Shown: positions 22,701-32,575 of the stretch, one piece after another
Position numbering within the stretch: position 1 is the first letter of the stretch
Layout: each line of letters opens with the position of its first letter
NCBI GenBank assembly: GCA_022925895.1
Contig: JAKSYS010000435.1
Coordinates: 1 to 53,039 of the forward strand
Direction: 5' to 3'
Source: Fragilaria crotonensis
Taxonomy: Eukaryota > Bacillariophyta > Fragilariophyceae > Fragilariales > Fragilariaceae
Length of the DNA stretch: 53,039 nt
The notes under the pieces: generated by a model
Seen by the model: the letters and a program-made list of their open reading frames with translations, nothing else
Database searches by the model: none
What the model was told of the DNA's origin: nothing
Program-made: the position numbers and the translations under genes

Positions 22701-23890
22701 CTATTCAATTGATAAACATTGCTTCACAACTAAGATTTATATGCATTTTTAACATTTTATTCAATCAATAATGAATGATGATTGTCACCATGAAGAAGAG
22801 AAAGATGACTCCACTTTTTGCAATTGCAATTGCAGAACTGGTTGCACCACCCAAAGAGCAGGCCATCTACAAGGAGGAAGAATATGAAGATTGCGCATCC
22901 AAGGTGGTAAACTTACCCAAAAACATTATTGTGTTGGAATGCAAAATCTTGTTCGTCCTATCCAAAATGCAGGATTTGTTTGGCAGTATAACTGATGATG
23001 AAGCATACTATACTAGCTCTATTTTCAGCTTTCATGAGGCCACCTGTGATGACCCTGATGCAACACCTGGTTTTGTCAATGCTCAATGCATCTAAGGGTG
23101 CACCTTAGCTAACCAGACCATTTTGTTGACATGGTGGACCAAACTTGCACAGTCAATCCGAGTTTGGTTAAAATAGGCGTTTTTCATTCCTTACCAACCG
23201 TCGTGCCCACTGGACTTTTCTGCTTGCTGTGTGGTTGACAAAAATTACACTCGGTGGCATTTGCTGACGTAGTTACATACTTTGTCATAGATTCCATCAC
23301 CAAGCATTTGTGTAAAATTCCTCAAGCCATCATCTGGTGCACAATAGCATCAAAACAACACATTACAAATTCTTGCAAATGTTTGAACCTTGAACTAGAG
23401 ATCTCCAGACCTCGTAAGGAGAACACGGACCATGATGACTGATAAGAAGGATGCTACAGTACAGCAGCCTTCTTGCTTGTCAACATTATCCGTAGTTGGC
23501 CAGTTTTCTCATCACTGGCTTGGACTCCATTGAGACTTCTCAAGTTTGTTTTGTTGTATGTCAAACAACGCTGGACAAAGCAAGGCGCACCTTTCTCTTC
23601 AGGAGTTCAACATTATTGCCATCTTGCATGAAATATTCTCCAAATCTCTCCTCATCAAAATGCCCATTTTGTCAAAACAATCATCTTTGGTGAGCGATCG
23701 GAACATTGCCACCAAAACCGCACAGACCCTGATGCATGTCAATAATGGCGACAAGTGTTGATAATAATGATAAGAACTAATTATCGGGTTGTCACCGCTC
23801 TCAGTCTTTGTTCAAGACCGAAAAGTGTACCCCACCATGGCCACGTCATATTTCAGGGTCGCGACGGTTATATAATCCTAACCCAAATGT
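19740..23890. other. Gene-poor, decayed repeat-like region
   Basis: About 4 kb with altered composition (AT-rich, CA/TG-rich) contain only short frames in all directions. A 16-bp palindrome, GGGGTTGATCAACCCC, lies near 20770. A TGTTGG...CAACA pair (about 20068-20327) might be a solo LTR but lacks a target duplication. The plus frame at 22775-23095 (106 codons, acidic) has no recognisable family. I see no gene that can be supported. Confidence 0.45.
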
Positions 23891-23892
23891 CC

Positions 23893-24300
23893 CTAAGTTG
23901 TCGATGCCCTCGTTGCGCCAGTAACGGTACGTTGAACTCCGTAAAACTGGGTCAATAACGTCTGTCGTTTCCCATCCTGTAGCATACATTTTCTTGCCAT
24001 GGCTGTGTACCGTAGCCACCTTCTCCGGGTGGCTGCTGGGCTTTTGATGATTGACTCTAGTAAAGGCCGCTGACAGTAGTGTCGGTCTGCTACGGTTAAC
24101 TGGTTTGGTTGAGCATAGATGTGGCGTATCTCAGCCAGTTCGGAGTCTCGTATTTCTTGTAGGGATGTCTCATTGGTGCCGTGTAGAACTTGGTTCCTGC
24201 TCCGCCATAGGTGGCTTGCTAAGCGATGAAACTGTTTCAATGGCAACAAGTGTTGATGAAGCTTTCACACCCCAATCTGCTTGAGAAATGGCTTCAAATG
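23893..24300 (-). pseudogene. C-terminal remnant of a non-LTR retroelement ORF
   Basis: The minus-strand frame contains LWRSRNQVLHG followed by spaced Glu/Ile/Tyr residues, a Leu-rich stretch and RRRWLRYTAMARK. This W-x-x-RN-x-x-LHG motif with a downstream RxRWL motif is, as I recall, typical of the tail after the reverse transcriptase of LINE-like proteins in diatoms. The upstream part of the protein is missing or decayed, so the element is dead. The assignment rests on motif memory only. Confidence 0.4.
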
Positions 24301-24554
24301 GGGAGGAAGGAGGCAGAATATGGTCAGACAAACAATGTGCGAAACTTGTTGCCAATCGGACCAGAATCGATGCCTAGTATCACCCGGGCTGGTATCGTGT
24401 ACTCCAGTGTCTTCTTCAAAAACGGTGTCGAGCCGGGTCCATGGTTTTGCCATGCCAAGAAAAACCGAAAATGTTCTTGTTTTGATTTATGTCAACTTTT
24501 AAGAAAGTTATAATTTAGTTTACACAAAAATGTGGTCGATCAAGATTGTGGATT

Positions 24555-24722
24555 CGATTAGAATGCAAGGAAATGACGTCAAGCCGTACGAGTACCAATC
24601 CAGCATGCTCTCCCTTCTCCCTATACTACTGTCGTACTGTAGTACTGTATCACCGTAGGTAGCACATGAAAGGTTCAGTACAATGACGTCATCCTTGACG
24701 TCATTTCCTTGCATTCTAATCG
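24555..24722. mobile_element. 168-bp MITE related to the Mutator-like element at 31239-36304
   Basis: Both ends carry a TIR of about 29 bp starting CGATTAGAATGCAAGG and continuing AAATGACGTCA. The same terminal sequence bounds the 5-kb Mutator-like element downstream. The interior is GTAC-rich and non-coding. It is therefore a non-autonomous derivative of the same family. It contains three TGACGTCA motifs. No target-site duplication is evident. It lies about 390 bp upstream of the ALG9 start codon. Confidence 0.85.
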
Positions 24723-25113
24723 AAACTATCATACAGTACGACGGTGCACGCTGAGCTCTGAGAGTACTCCAGTACAATTGTACTCTGGTTAATGTTTACT
24801 AATTTTTGTACGCATATTTCAGAGTGTATGGAATACGAATGTTATGATACTGCCGTGATACGTAATACGCATTGCACTAGTAGTAGATATTACTGGCAAA
24901 AAAGTATGATAGTACTCGGTACCGCTACTCTGAGCTCTGAGTACAGCACAGGTACTTGTACTACATACGAAGCAACGATAGGGGCTACCGGTTCCTGGTA
25001 CTGTACCCTACTACCGGTAGAGAGTTACAAGTACCAGAGTAGCCCAGGATTGGTCCAAAGGACCCAAGGTACGCTGGTACGCTCGGATCGCTTGCAAAGA
25101 CTGGCCATTAGCC

Positions 25114-26842
25114 ATGTCGCACAATTTGCACCCCAACGCTCATGCCGAACTGCACATCCTGAGCCGGTGGGACTCTGCGGATCGAGAATGGAATGGAAGT
25201 ACATAGTCCCGTTGTACATTTCGTGGCGAATCTACGCTGCGAATCGCATGCCCATTCTGGACTGTGACGAAGTTTTCAACTATTGGGAGCCACTCCACTT
25301 TCTAAGTTATGGTGATGGCTTGCAAACATGGGAGTATGCGCCACACTATGCGCTTCGAACTTACGCATATATACTTCCAATGCAATGGTATAGTTGGCTC
25401 GCGTCTAAGTCCTCCGTCGCTTCCTTTGTGGCGCCGATGCTAGTAGGTCATCAAGTCACCACTGCCAAGCTAGCAACCTTTGTACTGCTTAGGTCCACAC
25501 TGGCTGCTTTGTCAGCATGTGCGGAATTGCTACTTCTCACCGCTATCTCCGAAGACGTACCATTTCACGAATCGCTCACGAGACAAACCCTGGTGTCCAA
25601 GAACGTTTCCTATGCAGCTGCCCTCCTCTTCCTCACATCAACTGGAATGACCCACGCAGCGGGAGCCTACCTTCCATCATCGTCAGTAATGATTCTGTGG
25701 ATGATCTGTGCGTCGTGCTACGTGCGATTGCAAGTTCGAACTTTCTGTGCACTTGCGGTAGTTGCGACCTTGTGCTTGGGTTGGCCCTTCGGTGTTATTG
25801 TCTTTGTCCCGATGGGGGTCGATCTTCTTCGTCGCGACAGATCTCCGATTAGACTGTTGTTTGGAGTTGCCCTTTGGGCTTGTGTCGTGCAAGCTGCCGT
25901 CATGTTTCTGGATTATAAACACTACGGCAAGTGGACCTCTGCCGTTCTCAACATCTTTCGATACAACGCACAAAGCGGTGGGGATGAGCTCTACGGGATA
26001 GAGCCAGCTTCCTTTTATTTCAAGAATTTATCTCTCAACTTCAATTATGCTGCGTTGCTGAGTATTCTTTTCCTTCCAGCCTCTGCGCTTCTCAGACTTT
26101 GCAGGAGGCCTCTACCAACGTCCTTGATTGTACTCATCGCTCCACTCTACCTTTGGCTTGCAATTGTTGTGCCACGACCTCACAAGGAGGAGCGCCTTTC
26201 CCAGTTTATCCACCCTGGTAATTGCATCTGTCGTTGTGGTTCAGCAAGCGTGGGATGCGACGCCTGGGACGACGGTTCAGATCCAATGTGTTGAGGCAGA
26301 ACCTATGGATTCTTTGTTTGCTGCCATCATGTTTCATATCTCTAAGTCGCAGCATGGCCCTCTCCAAATACTACACAGCACCCCTTAAGGTGCTTGCCGC
26401 TGTCCCAGTGTCAGCTCCAGGCGTGGTTTGCACCTGCGGCGAATGGTACAGATTTCCGTCAAGCTATTATCTGCCTGAGGGGTACCAGCTCGCCTTCCTT
26501 CCGTCTTCATTTTCTGGTCAGCTTCCGAAGTATTTTGAAGCCGAAGGAAGTCGCGCTGGTTCCAACTTTAACGATGTCAACAGAGAGGAGCAAGATCGCT
26601 ATGTCAACCCCGAATCCTGTGACTACATTTTTGAATTGGAAACGTCCCCTGATGCCGATTGCCTTAAAGTGATGATGGGCTCGTCAGCAGAATGGACGAA
26701 ATTGGTGGATGTGCCGTTTCTGAACGCTAAAGAAACCGCCATTCTACATCGCATTCTCTACGTACCCTTCCTGCATAAAGGCGAGTACAATTCCTATTCC
26801 TTATACGCCAAAACGGTGAGTGCTGAGCCTATGGCTACTTGA
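25114..26842 (+). CDS. ALG9: ALG9-type alpha-1,2-mannosyltransferase (GT22) with apparent frameshifts
   Basis: This ER-membrane enzyme adds alpha-1,2 mannoses from dolichol-P-mannose to the lipid-linked N-glycan precursor. Family motifs are visible: DCDEVFNYWEPLHFLSYG with GLQTWEYAPHYALRTYAY, GWPFGV, RPHKEER, SRSMALSKYYTAPL, VCTCGEWYRFPSSYYLP and LAFLPSSFSGQLP. Multiple hydrophobic segments lie between them. The start at 25114 (MSHNLHPNAHAEL) requires one A lost near 25192; a start at 25188 (MEWKYIV) needs no repair. Further breaks lie near 26185, 26212 and 26255. All together give about 577 codons. The coding frame ends at 26842, but GTGAGT follows YAKT, so a further C-terminal exon is possible. 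The GTAC-rich leader upstream (24740-25110) is probably untranslated. Confidence 0.9.
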
Positions 26843-27437
26843 CTTGAATCTGGAAGGACCAAAGGATTAGGAAAAGGACAAAAATTACTACGGTTTCTGA
26901 TATCCAAAATTCTGTGATTAGTGTTCCATTTTGGATGATGGTTCGTGCTAGAACTGTGTTTCAGAGCTCTTGATCCGAACCGCAAAACTCAACCTTTTCT
27001 CTGTCGTATAGAAATAGTTTGATGAAGGTGGAAGGTGACTGAGTCATTAGGCATGAGTGGATGTTTCCTCAACAGTTATGGTAAGGTTGCTGGTCACGTC
27101 GCAATGTGTCTTCTTCTTTCAATGTGATGATCATAACATTATTGGAGCTGTCTGACTTTATCACGTTGTGATGAACACATTTTTTTAACGCTATATATGA
27201 TCTGATTCTCTGACATCTCGGTTTTTGGTCCAAATTTGTGACACGTAATTGAGTTCTCACATCCTGCCCTACTCTCCTATGAAAGGTGTCGATGGGTAAG
27301 TTCAGCCAGGTCACGTCTCGAAAATCCTTCACTATCCGACGATATGATGATACCTATTCCAATTGCTGTCTGAAACACGCGTGTCGACAAAATTATTCAC
27401 ATAAACTGATCTCGAAAACGTAGCCCACCGGCTATGC
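26843..27437. other. Intergenic, no gene seen
   Basis: About 600 bp follow the ALG9 frame. Only short frames without family features are present. The region could be an ALG9 terminal intron plus 3' flank. Confidence 0.4.
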
Positions 27438-28171
27438 CGCACCGACACGAACGATCTCTAACTCATCGTGTTTGCTCCCACCGTGCAATGTGATACAGGG
27501 GGATATTTGGCTCTCCATTGGTAAGTTGCACCTATGTTTCTATGTAACACACAGAATTGAAAATGATGAAGCAATCGTAACCTTTATGACTACTGGCAAC
27601 AGAACTCATTGTGTTGATATTTCGATTGAGACTCCTGATCCTTTATTCACTCGCTTCGATCTTGTAACAGTTTATCTTTGATCACTCACTCCATATCCTC
27701 TTGTTTTCAGGATGTCCTCAAGGGGAACTGCACATTGTTCGTGCTCGCCTCGCGAAGTAGCGCTCACTGTCGCTCTGAAATAAGGAGGTGTGTTTATTCG
27801 TCCCGTCCATGTTCTCCGATTGCCTACCATCGAGCTAGGCCAAGGATGGGTGGGGCTCTACATTGGCTATCAGTTTTCGTCCCACCCACTCAATTGCTTA
27901 CCAACTCAATACTCGGAGACCAGAGCAGTGGATGGCTAAGGGTAGTAGATTTGGAGAATACAGCACCGGATTACTTTCAAGCTTCATTTCATTCGAGTCG
28001 GCCTTGCCCTCACTCACCCAAGGTTGTCGTCCTGTTCGTGCAATTGAAGTGGTTTGTTATCACGGACGAAAATTGAGGCCTCACGACTTTTATGACCATG
28101 CCTTTCACCAGAGTGGAGTAGCAGAGCTAGCCTCGATTGAGAGCTGGATTGATACTGGAGTAATAGAGTAG
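27438..28171 (+). other. Possible small gene or terminal exons, not recognised
   Basis: A good donor (CCATTG|GTAAGT, about 27520) and a polypyrimidine acceptor (TTGTTTTCAG, about 27711) suggest a spliced plus-strand transcript. A frame ending at 28171 contains VRAIEVVCYHGRKLRPHDFY and ASIESWIDTGVIE, which look protein-like. No consistent frame joins the parts without several repairs, and I recognise no family. Confidence 0.3.
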
Positions 28172-28179
28172 TAGTAGTA

Positions 28180-28540
28180 TGTACTTGCTCCTGCCTGGAT
28201 GGCCGAGACTTATAGTTGCATTCGTTCTCGGGATGAAGATAAGATTGATGTACATGCCTTTATTGGAATGGCTTTATTTCCTTGATATGCCTTAATTGCA
28301 TCGTATCCCGCATCCCGCACTAGATCAAGAGCTTACTTCACATCTGTGGTTTAAGCGTATGTAGTAAGTACTTTCTCCTGCCTGGATGGCCATGATTCAT
28401 AGTTGCATTCGTTCTCGGGATGAAAATAGGAATGATAAATATGCCTCTTTAAAATTGCTACATTTGCTTGATATGCCTCAATTGCATCGTATCCCGCAAT
28501 AGATCAACAGCTTACTTCGCATCTGCGGTTTAAGCGCATG
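28180..28540. repeat. Tandem duplication, two copies of about 178 bp
   Basis: Copy 1 (28180-28361) and copy 2 (28367-28540) both run from TACTTGCTCCTGCCTGGATGG-like sequence through TGCATTCGTTCTCGGGATGA and CAATTGCATCGTATCCCGCA to GGTTTAAGCG. They differ by substitutions and a short indel, so the duplication is not brand new. The end of copy 2 overlaps the stop codon and last codons of the TPR gene on the minus strand. Confidence 0.9.
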
Positions 28541-30152
28541 TTACACGGTGACCAGACATTTTGCTCCCATTCACGGTTTTTTTTGGCATCCAATAGTTAA
28601 GATCAATCGAATCATCTGCCTCCGATGAGCAGTAGAAGATGCTGCATCCTGCAGTAGGATACTTCAACACCTGGTAATTGACTTGGCCCATGAGCTTCTG
28701 TGTCATCTTCAAATCATTTGGATCCGTGCTTTCCGATTCGAGCTGAATATCTTCAAGAGCGCACAGCGACTTGAGGGCAGACTCAAAGTCTTGTAACTTG
28801 AGTTCAACGAAAATGATCTTTTGCAGAGTCTTGCCGCAATCGGTCTGTTTCAGCGTATGATTTCTCCTGACTACAATAAAGCTCCTTGAGAGTCTGTGGT
28901 GGAATTTGGTTAGTACAAGCAGGACACCGACTTATTCACCCGGAGAAAAAACAAACACTCACGGCCAATGCCTTGTCGTAAGAGCCTTGGACTGCGTAGG
29001 CGTAGCCTAGGTTGTCGAGGGTACTTAGCACCAATTTGTTGTCAGCTCCAAGAAGCAACTTTTGGATCGCCAACGACTCATTAAAAGTCGAAATCGCTGA
29101 CCTGTAATTCTCTTGCTCGAGATCAATGTAGCCTTTATTGCACATAGTGGAAGCCATGGTGAGAAAGCCAGGCTTGGTGGCTGGGTTCGTGAACGAAAAC
29201 GACGAAACCTCTCCAAGCGTTTTCTTCTGCAATTGAATTGCATCAACGAAGGCGTCCTTGGCTGCTTCAAATTTTTTACTCTCGAAATTCACACAACCAA
29301 TGTTGTTCAAAACTTTCGCGACTTTAAGATTGGTCTCCTTGACTTCCTCGGGAAGAACTACATCGTCTGCTTCAGCTTCCCTCATCTCCAAAGCCTCCAT
29401 GAAAGTCTCAAGTGAATCCGAATATTCTTTCATTGAGAGCAGAACGATTCCTAGTTCGACAAGCGAATCCTGCATGAAGGAAATTGGCTGTTGAGGGAGA
29501 TCCATCGATACGTATCCTTTCGCAAAGGTCTCTGAACTTACCGCGACTTTCGGGTCGTCTGGACCCAGGGTTACCTTGCGGATACGAACCGCTTCTTCTA
29601 TGGCATCCATAGCGTCGGCAAGTTTCCCTGCTCGAAGGTTCGCAATTCCTACATTGTGCAATGCTGCGCCAACTCGATGGTGAGTCTCCCCGAAGCGTTC
29701 CAGGATCGACGCCAGAATCGACTCAAACTTCTTCAGCGCTTTAGAGAACTTTCCACTCTATCATTATCCTGGAGGTTAGCCAATGTCGTGGACACAGGGG
29801 AAGCAGGCTACTCCTTGTACACTTCAGCACTTACTCTCATGTATTTGCATGCCTGACCATGACGAGCACGTATGTCGCGGTCAAACTCAGCGAGGCTATC
29901 CTCGTCTGCGGTATCCAAATCAGACTTGAAAGACTCTGATAGCTGCCTACCTTTTTTTCCACGCCGAGAGTTGCTTGGGTATTGATCTTCTATGCTGTCG
30001 CTGCCAACACTGTCATCAGAGTAGTCAGTTTCGTCTCTGGTTTCAGTTCTTGTGGCAGCATTGAACCAATTTGCGAAGAAGCCGCCTTTGCTTGACCGTT
30101 CATCTTCGGTCACGGTCTCTGCTTGTGAGAGAGACGGTTTGCGGCTGACCAT
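28530..30152 (-). CDS. Kinesin-light-chain-like TPR protein, 3 exons
   Basis: Exons are 29835-30152, 28963-29768 and 28530-28894; introns are 66 bp (29769-29834) and 68 bp (28895-28962), with GTAAGT/CTCCAG and GTGAGT/CCACAG borders. Exon 1 encodes a charged, disordered N-terminus (MVSRKPSLSQAETVTEDERS). From about residue 120 the chain is a series of TPR units of the kinesin-light-chain type, with HNVGIANLRAGKLADAMDAI, LNNIGCVNFESKKFEAAKDA, MCNKGYIDLEQENYRSAIST and LDNLGYAYAVQGSYDKALA. Two single-base losses are inferred (near 29745 in an A run, near 28853 in CGCCTG). The repaired gene has 497 codons. TPR arrays bind partner proteins; the partner is unknown. There is no kinesin-binding heptad region. 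Confidence 0.85.
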
Positions 30153-30694
30153 GTTTCTTTGCCCTCTGGTGGTGTTTCAAGGTTTATCACCTTCACAGCA
30201 AACCAAATTGTCAAGCAAAATGATAACTTGTTCGATGTCAGCTGTCAGGCTCAGCGGCGATATCCAACACTATACGCGAAGTGAGCGAGGCGAACGTTTT
30301 TTAATCCAAGTATATGATCCTGTTTAAAAGGATTAATCCAGAAGGGCGTGCGGCGTGCGTCTCTGGCACCAATCCCTACCATACTTTGTAGACCCTGGTA
30401 CTAGTACTTTAATAGTCTTTTCAATTCTCTATATGTATAGATATATATGAAGCGAAGATCGACGATTATGCGCAAGAGTGGCGCCAAGCATGGATCACGA
30501 ATCACAATCCCAACAACAGATACTCCAGTCTCCAGGGACATCCGGAATTCCTTCTTATTCTGTTAGTGCATGACACAGATAACTATGCATACGTAGATTT
30601 AAAACTGAAATTTCATCAATATACAAAACTGAATATGTTCATTGCGATGTCGGAAGAGTATTGGCTAGCGTGCGAGCCAGCGTGGCATCGTGGC
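30153..30694. other. Upstream flank of the TPR gene, no gene seen
   Basis: About 540 bp of non-coding sequence hold the presumed promoter of the TPR gene. No frame with family features is present. Confidence 0.5.
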
Positions 30695-31012
30695 GAACTT
30701 ATTTACGAGAAGAAATCTGATCGTGAACTTATTTACGAGAAGAAATCTTCTCGTGAACTTATTTACGAGAAGAATTCTTCTCATGAACTTATTCATAAGA
30801 AGAAATCTTCTTATGAACTTATTTAAGAGAAGATTTCATCCTGTCAATACACTTTCTCGTAGAAGTCTAACTTAAAAACGAGAAGGTATCTAATCGTGAA
30901 CTTATTTACGAGAAGAAATCTTCTCATCAACTTATTTAAGAGAAGAAATCTTCTCATCAACTTATTCATGAGAAGCTTTCTAATCGTGGACTTATTTACG
31001 AGAAGAAATAAC
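30695..31012. repeat. 30-bp near-palindromic minisatellite (about 9-10 units)
   Basis: The unit is close to GAACTTATTTACGAGAAGAA-ATCTTCTCGT. It repeats at about 30-bp spacing from 30695 to 30840 and, after a short spacer, from about 30893 to 31012. ACGAGAAGAAATCTTCTCGT inside the unit is nearly its own reverse complement, so each unit can form a hairpin. Open frames on both strands are by-products of the 30-bp period. Confidence 0.9.
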
Positions 31013-31718
31013 CTCCGAGCCTGCCAAGCCCCCACTTGCATTCATGACGCCAGCCAGTATCCATTGACGTTATTTATTAAGCGGTCGTGTGTCACGTGAC
31101 TCGATTTGACATTCAAAAACTCTCGGTAAAGTGAGGTTGAAGAAGGAATTCCGATGTCCCAGTCTCCCGTACCTGGTACTCGAGCACAACTCCCGTATAG
31201 TGCTGGAGTACTTGGAGTTCCAGGTACAATACTGGATCCGATTAGAATGCAAGGAAATGACGTCAGCATTTTCGTCACAGTAATGAAGCTGCGTGGGACC
31301 ATCATGTAGAGCACCTGTGACACGCGTAGGCCGAAGAAAACACGGAATCTTTGTTTCTCATTTCTTTCATTGGTTTTCCAATACGCCGGCCCAGCCTCTG
31401 TCATGCCAGCCAGTTAATTTTTGAAATTTGTTATGCATGGAACAGCATACGTGATACGACACTCCGTTGGTCTATGATAACGGAATGATTTCCATTGCTA
31501 CGTGTGCACATGATATTTAGCCCTGGGCCGCCACACGGACAGCAGGGCGGCAATTGCAAATTTTTTTCTACCAGTAATGCCGCCACTTGCTTGCGAAAAT
31601 TCAGTGCGTCAGTGGCGCAAACGTCATCAAAGAACATGTTGTTCAGAACTGCACTCCAGCAATTTGTGTGCATTATTTGCCATCTCGTCATTGTTAGCGG
31701 ATGTTGAAGGATCAACGC

Positions 31719-32118
31719 GGAAACCTTTGTGAGGCGTAGTACAGTTGTGAAAAAGGACACTGCTAGCTGTGACATTGTTCATGGTAGCAGCAGATCCGAG
31801 ATCAACGGAAACAATCATGAGGCGAAAATCGCTGGGAACAAGGACAGCAAGGAAACCTTTGTGAGGCGTAGTACAGTTGTGAAAAAGGACACCGCTAGCC
31901 GTGACATTGTTCATGGTAGCAGCAGATCCGAGATCAACGGGGAAACAATCACGAGGCGTAGTACCATTGGGAACAAGGACAGCAAGGAAACCTTTGTGAG
32001 GCATAGTACAGTTGTGAAAAAGGACACCGCTAGCCGTGACATCGTTCACGGTAGCAGCAGATCCGAGATCAACGGGGAAACGATCACGAGGCGTAGTACC
32101 GTTGTGAAGACCGACAAC
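31719..32118. repeat. Tandem repeat, three copies of about 132-135 bp
   Basis: Units begin AAACCTTTGTGAGGC at 31721, 31853 and 31988. The period is a multiple of three and both strands stay open. The minus frame gives VTASGVLFHNCT and GTTPRD repeats, the plus frame gives STVVKKDTASRDIVHG repeats. No family is recognised in either. It lies 3' of the transposase inside the MULE. Confidence 0.85.
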
Positions 32119-32575
32119 TCCTCTATCTTTGATGTTGGCAGCACCAAAAAACGAGGCTTCCAACACGTGTACAAATCAAGGAACACTACTTCAAGTTGCA
32201 GAGTCCAGGTGGCGTTCAACTTGTCAGTACAGTACTGTTATCCTCGAAGCAAGCAGGCGTGAAACGCGATAAAGCAAAGAAGAAGAAGATAGATTGCCTG
32301 CAGATCATTTCTTCATCACCACGGCATGCAGTGTTTTAGTCCTTCTTCTTGAGCAGTAGACCTATCTTCTATAGTGGAACACTGGACACGACTGCAATCC
32401 TTCCACATAATATTGGTAATCCAATTGTTCTAACGGTCACTGAACATCTGCAAGTTGTTGACACTATTTCTGGAGCCCGATTGGAATCGGCATGTGGAGA
32501 CACTGTATTCACGTTGATTCCGAGACAGGCTGCGATCAACAAGTTGACGCATGTCAACAAAACAATCATCTCGCT

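Noticed and set aside
22775-23095. 106-codon plus-strand frame
   Set aside because: It starts MMIVTMKKRKM, has no recognisable motif and lies in decayed sequence. Not enough support for a gene.
24792-25113. N-terminal extension of the ALG9 frame
   Set aside because: The extension is GTAC-rich low-complexity translation and ALG9 family proteins start near the conserved DCDE motif.
30695-31012. CRISPR-like array of 30-bp repeats
   Set aside because: Units are directly adjacent with no unique spacers, there are no cas genes, and the surrounding genes are eukaryotic. It is a minisatellite.
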